Shown piece after piece: positions 56,906 through 64,000 of a stretch of DNA of 64,000 bases. The stretch's first letter is position 1. Each line of letters opens with the position of its first letter. Made by a program: the position numbers and the translations under genes. Source of the stretch: Cercospora beticola (lineage: Eukaryota; Ascomycota; Dothideomycetes; Mycosphaerellales; Mycosphaerellaceae); assembly GCF_033473495.1 (NCBI RefSeq), contig NC_088943.1, positions 1,778,001 through 1,842,000 of the forward strand, given 5' to 3'. A model generated the notes under the pieces. It saw nothing but the letters and a program-made list of their open reading frames with translations. It was not told the DNA's origin and did not search any database.

Positions 56906-57930
56906 GGTTTATGGTGACGCTGTAGGTATGGCAGAGGAGAAACATCGGAAGTGATATGTAGACAATTGTGCCTTTTCACAGCATGTCACCCAGGCATAAT
57001 TGTTCGTGGCGGGGCGTGATCCCGGCGGAGGGTTCGTGTGGCTACTGGCCAATTGGACTCGAAGGCGATAAAGAGCTGTTTCGGACCAAACTACAATATG
57101 GCCCAGGACGATATTGATTGGACTTTTGTCCACCATGCATACACCAGCTCCGAGCCCCTCGCTACACCGGTAAGGCGCCCGCTGACAGACTTGGGGGATG
57201 AGTGCCTAATTATAGAACACGGAGCATCCGGGACATAAATCCCATGGGCCGACTACTTCGAACGGGGCCGAAAAGAGGTCTAGGGGTTTGCATGCCATAG
57301 ACCTCAATGCCCGTGCGATCAATGTCAGGACCGTTCCGCGCGCAGCTTTTGGACAAGACTGCCTTTTAAGATATCGTTCGAGGTTCTGAGCTGGAGAGCG
57401 TGTTCATCGTCGTATCGATCAAGGCTAACCTGTAGGCGACCTCAGCAGAGATAGGTCGCATTGGCACAACGCTGGAATGCAAGCGTGCAGTGCGGATAGA
57501 TGTATCGTCCTGCTGCTAATAGATTGCATCGCAACCTTCGATGTCTGGCGTCGGCATTGCGGCTTTCGATCGTGTAGAGCTTTGCGGGGCATTTCTGCAA
57601 AGTTACTCATCGTTCCAGGTAGTCGATGCTTTGTCCACGCATCTCTTCCGTCGCTGTCTTTGACACGATCAAGCACACATCCGACATTGCCAAGGTCTTG
57701 ACCCATGTTCATGCAAGCAGCTGCGAATTCGTCGTAGACTTGTATAGGGATCTTCCCGAATCATGATCGAAACGCTGTAGACATGTCGTAGAAGAGATGT
57801 AGCAGTTAATGTGTATAGAGCAATACGTATTCTGCGCACCTGCGACGCTGCCTTACCTGCAAGAGGCTGGTGTCTTCGCCGCGTCCTGGATCAAAGCATC
57901 AGGTTACGACGAACCGTGTGCTGTCTCGCC
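56906..57930. other. intergenic region with gene relics
   Basis: Contains a HET-gene fragment (57600-57765, minus) and a plus-strand protein-like stretch ending at 57237 (DLGDECLIIEHG) that recurs near 59685-59770. No intact gene. Confidence 0.5.
57600..57765 (-). pseudogene. fragment of a HET-domain gene
   Basis: The minus strand reads IPIQVYDEFAAACMNMGQDL and continues for about 30 more residues, matching PLAQIYGEFAAACMNVGRDP of the intact HET gene. At DNA level it aligns with 55245-55295. No HET core domain remains around it. Confidence 0.7.
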
Positions 57931-58833
57931 TCATGCCCTCCTATTATATGACCCACACGGTCCATTCCCGGCTGAAGTCCTGCCGTCACCATCAAAATTA
58001 ACATAACCTGGACGGTCTGCTTGCGCCCTACATTCCGAAAATTGGTATATTGAGCATTGCCCGTTGGCGCCGTAGAATGCCCAATGCGACAAGCCCGTGC
58101 GGCCCCACGCTTCATTGCAACAATCTTGTACGCTGGCGCTGCTGAAGATCTCAGCTAGAGAGTTATCATCCGCTCTTGCTAGGCCGATACGAGTTCCTTC
58201 GATTCGATTGGCGGTATTTCGATTTGCCGGTTCGCAAGCTGCGTACACTATGCGAGTGGGCTGCTCGGAGATGGTGGAAGTGGTCGTGCTGGCCGTGGGA
58301 GTTATCGTTTTGGTAGATGTGATGAGCTTGGTTTGAGTAGAGCATCGTGTGTATGTTCGGGTCGTCGTCTTGGTGGTGGTTTTGTGGCGTGTGCAGTACG
58401 CCATCTGTTTACGATGCCTCTTCTCCATGTCATTCAGTTCTTCGGCCTCATTTATGCGCTTTTGCTTGGCTGCAGGTGCCACGAATTCTGAATCGGGAAG
58501 TGTATCGAGGACCGGCTGGAATCCAGCAGGAGTTGGAATCGTCACTGTGACTGTGGACCCTGTTGTGGTCGTTGTGAAGCTTGTGATGATGCTGGCATCA
58601 ATTGTTGTGGTGAATGTTGTTACGGAGGTCACTGTAGGCTTGGCTCTGCAGATTGTCGTCGTTTTGGTACAGTAAGTCGTGTAATGACTCGTCTTCCAGG
58701 ATGTGCTTCCGCACGCAGCTTTCGGTGTCTTCGAGGAGCACTTGACACTTTCCTTGACAGTGTCGCGGGATGCTGCAGAGAATGTAAAGGATAGTAGGCT
58801 GCACAGCAGCACCGATAGCCTATGGGAAGCCAT
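57931..58833 (-). CDS. small secreted Thr-rich protein with Cys-containing C-terminus
   Basis: Intronless, 300 residues from the ATG at 58833. Signal peptide (ASHRLSVLLCSLLSFTFSAA). Residues 25-120 and 160-215 are rich in Thr, Ser and Lys with regularly placed Cys (AYCTRHKTTTKTTTRTYTRC and an earlier TTYCTKTTTICR). A dibasic EKRHRK stretch between them could be a Kex2 site. The C-terminal 75 residues (DCCNEAWGRTGLSHWAFYG, CSIYQFSEC) resemble a small apple-type disulfide domain. No GPI signal. Probably a cell-wall or secreted glycoprotein; the family is not recognised. Confidence 0.75.
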   Translation of the reverse strand: MASHRLSVLLCSLLSFTFSAASRDTVKESVKCSSKTPKAACGSTSWKTSHYTTYCTKTTTICRAKPTVTSVTTFTTTIDASIITSFTTTTTGSTVTVTIPTPAGFQPVLDTLPDSEFVAPAAKQKRINEAEELNDMEKRHRKQMAYCTRHKTTTKTTTRTYTRCSTQTKLITSTKTITPTASTTTSTISEQPTRIVYAACEPANRNTANRIEGTRIGLARADDNSLAEIFSSASVQDCCNEAWGRTGLSHWAFYGANGQCSIYQFSECRAQADRPGYVNFDGDGRTSAGNGPCGSYNRRA

Positions 58834-60926
58834 GAGAGTGGTATGATAGTGATGATAAGATGGAAAACAAGAAGTGACGGGCAACGTGAGGCCGGTATAC
58901 ATTCTCTCGCTTGTGTGTATCACGTCTCGCGACCACAGGTGGTCCGGTCATCTTCAAGCCTCGGAAAGTGGTCACGCATAGTCCCGAAATGGAAATTTTC
59001 TGGCGCGACCTTCCCGAATGGCGCAAGCATGGCTGTACCCAATAAAGCAAAAGACGCCACATTGAGGTACAGAGATGAAGCCAAGCAAGACGAGAGTCCG
59101 CTGAGTCGTAGCTGTCCACGCCCGTAGCTTTTCAAGCTTCTTGTCGAAGTGTCTCCGCGGTCGCCAGAAGAGACTCTCGCCTGTACTGCATCGGATAGGG
59201 CCCAGCTCTCAAGTCCCTCTGGATCCGCAGGAATGGCAGCGATGCTTGCATAGCAAGGGCAGGGTGATGGTGTCGTCAATGGAGCCCGTCGGCGTTCGTG
59301 TGAACTCTCTGGTGCAACATGGCACTGCATCAGAATCAATTTCTGGCGACCAAGACGTTGTGAGGGGATTATGGCCGGATGAGCTGTACCGGAATAGGCC
59401 ATGGAGAAAACGGCGAGCCAATTCCATATGGCTTGCACTGGGATGTTTCGCGGATCTCTAAACGTCGGGCGTCACGCCACCGACCATTCCTCTTTATGAC
59501 CCGCGCAAGCAGATCAAGCAAGGCGCTTCTGGCCCAAGAACTCCTAAAGATGATATAAGTTTGCTCTCATTCTTTGCCTGGATGAACGACCGATGGAAGA
59601 GTCATGCCGATACGAAGCTCGTAGATAATGCTCTTCGCCTTGGAAAGGACATCGCGAAATGCGGCATAGCTACCATGGCTTCAGACCTCTCGCTACACCG
59701 GTGGGCCCCCAGCTATCAGGCTGGCTGAAGACTGCCCAATTTTTGAACATGGAACAAAGCCGGACTGCATCAGGATAGGGACTTCCGTCGCCGGCAGCTT
59801 CGAAACAGCTCCGAATAGAATTCCGGGGTCGTGCCCAAGGTCAAAGACCAGATCTCCCTTCGGAATAAAGGTAACGAAGTCTGCAGACATGCTCTAATGC
59901 GCAGCGGTCTTTTGAATCCTGACAACAAATTATTCCTCGGCCTTGTCGGCCTGGCCTCGAGCAGACCGCATCTGCGTGCCGACGATGGCTCGTGTTCATA
60001 GCAACGTGATAGGTCTTGGTGGAATTGAGTTGGCTCCCGCATGAGACTTGAACATCACTGGCTTTGCCAGCTTGAAGATCCAACATGCGGGCGGTTAGAA
60101 GGTCTGGATGCACACTGCAATTCGCGAGCGAAAGCCGTGATATACTTGTACAGCGAAAGATGCAGCGATGAAACGCAAGTCCAAGCCCTCCGCACGATAA
60201 AGTACCACCATTTGGAATCGGCTTTGCGTCCTCTCAGCCTGATCGTCTGTCAGCCTTGCGCCACTGGATTCGAGCCATGCCTGGAATTCTCCGGGAGGGT
60301 TTTGGAGCACTGCGCGGGATGAAACAGCGTGTTCGGCGGTTACACATGCGTTCGTGCTGTGCGGCGTAGGCAATGTGCTGTCAGATCCAGTCGCGTCAGA
60401 TCTGAGTTCTCACGAAGCGCGCGCTCGCGGATCCATGCAGATTCCTTCGAAAAGGGACGGCTTCCGGACCCCGCGTCACTGCTCGTTCAGGCTCGGCAAG
60501 AGTATATTATCGCCTCTTGCCTCGTCGCTCGATGGTTGTGTGAGGTGTAAGCTGTCATGATTGTGGTTGAATTCAGCATCATGAGGTGGCATCGCCTCCC
60601 GGAAGGACACAGTTTGGAAACAACCAATCAGAGCAAGGACTTGGCAACTCCACCCTCGGCACACTGGAAACATTTGGAAAAGGCGTCAATCCTTGAAAAC
60701 GATTTGTGTCTGCCATGGCTGCTTTGGCAAGAAGACAAATTTCGAGATAAATGGCCCCGGCCGACGGCTTTGCCACAAGTAGATTCCATGGTCACCGCCA
60801 ACAGGAAAAGAATCTCGTGGGCATGATTGGCATCATAGGACGGCTCATCATCGGCGTGCCACATAGCTTTCATACATTGGCAACAATCATGTCTATCCAT
60901 GAAGCAAGGATCAATCCCTGATATCA
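58834..60926. other. intergenic region, possible relic
   Basis: About 2.1 kb. From 59463 to 59728 one plus-strand frame is protein-like (DDISLLSFFAWMNDRWKSH, LVDNALRLGKDIAKCGIA) but has no start codon near its beginning, and it meets the segment duplicated at 57150. A 172-codon minus frame (59438-58920) has only a GTG start. No intact gene called. Confidence 0.4.
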
Positions 60927-61024
60927 GCATCGTTGGTTTAGTGGTAAAATCCGTCGTTGCCATTCAATTCACTTGAATTAAATGAAAACTCGACGGGCCC
61001 CGTGTTCGATTCACGGACGATGCA
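60927..61024 (+). tRNA. tRNA-Gly(GCC) with intron
   Basis: 98 bases including an intron of about 27 bases after the anticodon loop (between TTGCCA and TCGACGGG). The acceptor stem GCATCGT pairs with ACGATGC, with A as discriminator; the D-arm is TGGTTTAGTGGTA; the T-arm GTGTTCGATTCAC is intact. The anticodon stem CGTCG/CGACG flanks the GCC anticodon. The body closely follows the eukaryotic tRNA-Gly(GCC) pattern. A short T run follows at 61038 as a possible Pol III stop. Two further copies of its last 18 bases lie at 61198 and 63427. Confidence 0.92.
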
Positions 61025-61641
61025 GTACAGTGCGGCTTGTTTTTTTTGTTGAAATTTTGCTCCGGGGTCGACCCCGAGACATAGAGGAAGCTTACCGTAG
61101 GACGTTTCTTCTGGAAACCGTATTGTGAGCGATAGCTTCGTGTTGTAAGCATTGCCTTGTGTTCCGTTTCATGATTTCAAAACTAACAAGTGTCCAGCGA
61201 TTCACGGACGATGCAAATACCAATCTTTTTTTTTTGTCAAAACTTGGTGCAAAACTAGCCAAACTACGGAAGTCCAGTCACGAACACGTTCGTCTGCAAC
61301 GCGCTAATAGGTCGTTCTAACTTTTGGTCTTCTGGAAAACAACTTTTCTGAGCGGTGTTCTGCAGTACTAGGCTTGGCCAGTGAGATCGCTGGAGCCCTG
61401 GCAGATCCAAGATCGATGTTGCGAGCAGAATCGCGTTTCGTAATGCGTTGACGAGAGCTCCACGGCTATAGAAGGAGAAGGGATGCAATGGAATTCGTGC
61501 GGGGAAGTCGTCCTTCACAGTGGACAGTGGAATATCCGCGAGCTGGAAGCAAGCGATGAACACCCGCAGTCACATGCGGTACCGTGGTCTATAAACACTG
61601 CTATGGTATGTACAGAGGCTGTGGAAAAGGTGGGTTTCGGT
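61025..61641. other. intergenic region with a tRNA 3'-half copy
   Basis: Holds the second copy of the tRNA-Gly 3' end (61198-61215), followed by a long T run. No gene was seen. Confidence 0.5.
61198..61215 (+). repeat. partial copy of the tRNA-Gly 3' end
   Basis: 18 bases identical to 61007-61024 (CGATTCACGGACGATGCA), followed by AATACCAATC and a T run like the one behind the real tRNA. No 5' half precedes it. Confidence 0.75.
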
Positions 61642-62532
61642 TCAATCTTGGTGCCCAAGTTTGACCATCATGTTTGGGTGACGATCGCTCAACGCCTTCA
61701 GTCTGAGAAGACTATCGCGGCTTGGATCACGTTCGGCGAGGAAGCTGCCAGGTTCGACGCCATTCTCCCATCCCCACCGTGTGTGGCACACGTCGCCGGT
61801 CATAAGCACGGGGCCAGTTGGCGTGCGAGCGACGAAGGCCAGATGACCGGCAGTGTGTCCAGGCGTCAGAATAGCAAAGTACGTGCCATCGCCGAAAACG
61901 TCGATAACTCCCTCAAACTTGCCATCGGCGTCTCTCGGAATCTTGAATTCTCGGAGTGGTGGTCGCCCATCCAATAGGTTGTCAGTGGTACTTTGGCTGA
62001 ACATATTCAGCAAAAGGGTTGACTCGGCCTCATGTGGTCCAACGTAGATCGGAGTCTCCTTGGGAATATCGGGAAGGCCAGACACATGATCCATGTGCAG
62101 ATGTGTCATAAAAATCCCATTCGGTGGAACTCCTTCGGCTTCGATGATTTCCAGTGTGCTTTGGTGAGGCTGCATCTGATCGATCATGGCGTAGTTTCGC
62201 AGCGTCCAACCAACTCCGACATTGGCTGGCTCATCCACGAATCGCCGCAAGACACCAGTGTCCACCAAAAAGAAGCCTTTCGTGGGATGGCGAATGACAT
62301 GTGCGTAGATCTTGATGGACTCTTTGCGGTTCTTGAGGCCTGCTTGTACGGCTTTTGGGTCGTTAAGATTGAGGAGACCGTTTAGGTTTGCCACCCAGTC
62401 CGCCGCAATTGTCTTCACCTCGATGGGTCCCGGCTGATCGATCAATGCTTCCATCGCGCCTGAATTGATTGGTGTTCCCATGTCTGCTGGAGTGCTTGGA
62501 TGGTGAGTGGCCCTGAAAGTGAATGGATTCAT
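61642..62532 (-). CDS. metallo-beta-lactamase-fold hydrolase (lactonase-like)
   Basis: Intronless, 296 residues from the ATG at 62532; the frame extends further only without a good start. Zn-binding motif HLHMDH at about residues 144-149, then GHTAGH, then TGDVCHT with the bridging Asp, and a final His (LGHQD) at the C-terminus. This order and the length resemble the N-acyl-homoserine-lactonase/AttM branch of the superfamily, which opens lactone rings. No secretion signal. It could act on bacterial signals, fungal lactones or mycotoxins; the substrate cannot be deduced. It stands alone between the tRNA and the inverted-repeat element. Confidence 0.9.
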   Translation of the reverse strand: MNPFTFRATHHPSTPADMGTPINSGAMEALIDQPGPIEVKTIAADWVANLNGLLNLNDPKAVQAGLKNRKESIKIYAHVIRHPTKGFFLVDTGVLRRFVDEPANVGVGWTLRNYAMIDQMQPHQSTLEIIEAEGVPPNGIFMTHLHMDHVSGLPDIPKETPIYVGPHEAESTLLLNMFSQSTTDNLLDGRPPLREFKIPRDADGKFEGVIDVFGDGTYFAILTPGHTAGHLAFVARTPTGPVLMTGDVCHTRWGWENGVEPGSFLAERDPSRDSLLRLKALSDRHPNMMVKLGHQD

Positions 62533-62913
62533 GTTGATTCCGTGTGGCTTTAACTTGACGCTGTACTGGTGAGTTCTGTGATGCTGTCCTGCTAGACCGA
62601 CGTCGTGGCGGAGAAAGATGCTGAGTATAGTATCGTGATTGTTGTGCTTGCTGCCATCGTGAGAACCCGGTACCAGATGGACGTATAAGTACAAGAATCA
62701 AACGCGTTACCGTACTGCTGCCTGCCAAGCGGTAAGCGGCTACCCTTGACACCGGTCTTGGCTATCCCGACCTATGCATCTCGACGTGCGTGCGAGGGTG
62801 CAAGGCAACTTCTGCCTCCGGCCGGGACAAGAGTGAGCCCAACACCGTTTCCATAGCAGTTCATCTCGGCCAATGTTGGTGTGAGACGAGGCAGAGACGG
62901 CATCTAAAATGCC

Positions 62914-63145
62914 TATTATGCATACGTGGAACGGTAAGCAAGGAATATATCGATTTCTGGGCATTTGCTCCCATTTTGGCAGCCGATTCAGTGCGCTTTT
63001 GCCTGTATCGCCCAACTTCAATTGGCAGGACAGTGCCGAACAGCCCTAGAGCGCTCGTCAATTGGGTCGATAGCGAGCCAAATTAACTAACAAACGCCCT
63101 GCTCATTTCTGAGCTTATACCCATGTGTTCCGCGTATGCATAATA
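62914..63145. mobile_element. small inverted-repeat element with TA flanks (Tc1/mariner-like MITE candidate)
   Basis: Left end 62916-62932 starts TTATGCATACG; right end 63127-63143 is its inverted complement with one mismatch in 17. Both are bounded by TA (62914-62915, 63144-63145). The 228-base body is non-coding. Short ends and a dinucleotide flank make this weaker than the element at 25126. Confidence 0.5.
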
Positions 63146-63426
63146 CACATTGTAAGCGTGCGACGCAACTTCTTGCTGCCTGCTGAGCGGCGAGCGGGAC
63201 AGGAGCAAATTTCATTGACGCCGCTGCCGATTCCTAGTGTGCCGACCCAGGCAATGCCTGCTTCAACCCTGCCTTTCCGCTACGCGACCGACAAGGACTA
63301 AAGCAGGTACGTGCCACTTTGAGGTTAACATAAAGTTAATAGCCTCGTCATATTCAAAGTACGGTCGCTCGATACTTCAGTCTAAGAGTCTTCTCGCGAC
63401 TTCTATTTACAGAGGGTTTTGATTCT

Positions 63427-63444
63427 CGATTCACGGACGATGCA
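63427..63444 (+). repeat. third copy of the tRNA-Gly 3' end with its downstream flank
   Basis: 18 bases identical to the tRNA end. The flank also matches that of the real gene: GTCGAC.CCGAGACA follows 40 bases later here and 42 bases later at 61067. Confidence 0.75.
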
Positions 63445-63743
63445 ATGCAATGCACTTCTTTGCTTGATGATCTTGGGCTTCCGGGTCGACACCGAGACAG
63501 CCTGCTTTCCGGATGGAACATGCATGTCAACACCATCGTAGCAACACAGCTAGAGTTTGCAGCCGACCTGCCAACAGCATCATACTCGACACCTGCCGGG
63601 GACAAGAGTCCACATTCGACCCTACGCTAATCTCTTTGACAAGTCTCTGGAGGGCTTTTGGTGGTGCATGTCGCCATCAACAACCTTCGAGCTATATTGA
63701 ATTTCTGACCTCTGTAGGCGAACCCGCGTCATATATTTCGGAA

Positions 63744-64000
63744 CTATTTCGTGAGTAGATCTACAACCAAATTGGAGCCACGAGTAGCACACTGCTCTAT
63801 TGACTTCAAGACGTGCTCGAGATCAGCCAATATCTGTTTCGCTTGCTCATGTGGAATCAGACGCTCATCATACTCAAGATGTGCTCCAATCGACAACTCG
63901 GACAATGAGCACTCCAAGATGACACCCAGAGCTTCGATTGCCTGTCCTTCAGGTTTCCGAGGCCCTTTGTACTCAAGCCATTTGTTCGATACAGATGTGC
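63744..64000 (-). CDS. C-terminal end of a non-ribosomal peptide synthetase condensation domain (partial)
   Basis: 85 residues in one minus-strand frame entering from the right edge and ending at TAG (63744-63746). The segment ALGVILECSLSELSIGAHLE, then YDERLIPHEQAKQILADLEH and VLKSI, has the pattern of the last strand and closing helix of a condensation domain (variable acidic strand, then a Gln-containing helix before LEHVL). If the stop is real the protein ends with a condensation domain, as in fungal synthetases with terminal cyclising domains; a splice site just before the stop is an alternative. Only 257 bases are visible, so the call is tentative. Confidence 0.55.
   Translation of the reverse strand, partial: TSVSNKWLEYKGPRKPEGQAIEALGVILECSLSELSIGAHLEYDERLIPHEQAKQILADLEHVLKSIEQCATRGSNLVVDLLTK

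Larger units (their letters stand above)
62533..63743. other. intergenic region with repeats
   Basis: About 1.2 kb holding the TA-flanked inverted-repeat element (62914-63145) and the third tRNA 3'-end copy (63427-63444). No gene was seen. Confidence 0.5.

Noticed and set aside
58920..59438. 172-codon minus-strand frame with a signal-peptide-like beginning
   Set aside because: Its first codon is GTG, no ATG precedes it, and the rest has no secreted-protein pattern.
60010..60110. tRNA-like sequence on the minus strand (GTTCAAGTC)
   Set aside because: The T-stem does not pair and no cloverleaf can be drawn.

Overview
The window comes from a filamentous ascomycete. Genes carry short GT-AG introns (about 50-65 bases), coding density is low, and the families are typical of such fungi: PDR transporters, HET and NACHT-ankyrin proteins, GLEYA adhesins, and an intron-split tRNA-Gly(GCC). 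A Dothideomycete is a guess from overall style, not something the sequence proves. All homology statements are made by eye from motifs; no search was run.

Layout. 1-4202: the 5' six-sevenths of a PDR (ABCG) multidrug transporter, running off the left edge. 5802-14471: a compact five-gene block with an ACS-type MFS transporter, an HpcH/HpaI aldolase, a RidA-family imine deaminase, a 2-oxoglutarate/Fe(II) oxygenase and a C2H2 transcription factor. Both divergent promoters of the block hold the same exact 16-base palindrome, so it looks like a regulon-style catabolic cluster. 14965-16872: an unrecognised gene whose frame continues past three in-frame stops, followed by a six-unit 97-base tandem array. 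20128-24808: a secreted carboxylesterase and an acyltransferase-3 membrane protein.

25126-43344 is a cell-surface region. It holds a Mutator-like MITE, two GT71 (MNN1-type) alpha-mannosyltransferases, two tandem GT91 beta-mannosyltransferases, and a 1379-residue Thr-rich secreted adhesin with three GLEYA-like modules.

45361-56905 is the most interesting part, a probable programmed-cell-death/allorecognition island. A NACHT-ankyrin NLR-like gene is divergent from a subtilisin (S8) gene with a helical/DUF7580-like front. Next to that lies a 276-residue protein that looks like a fungal gasdermin (HET-Q1 type), then a convergent HET-domain gene and a HET relic. In Podospora the HET-Q2 subtilisin cleaves the HET-Q1 gasdermin, so the protease-gasdermin pair matches a known design; the added NLR makes a sensor-protease-pore arrangement plausible. 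The NLR, protease and HET genes each show a one-base frame break, so the island is either decaying or affected by sequence error.

57931-64000 holds a Thr-rich secreted protein, gene relics, an intron-containing tRNA-Gly with two extra 3'-half copies nearby, a metallo-beta-lactamase-fold lactonase, a small TA-flanked inverted-repeat element, and the tail of an NRPS condensation domain at the right edge.
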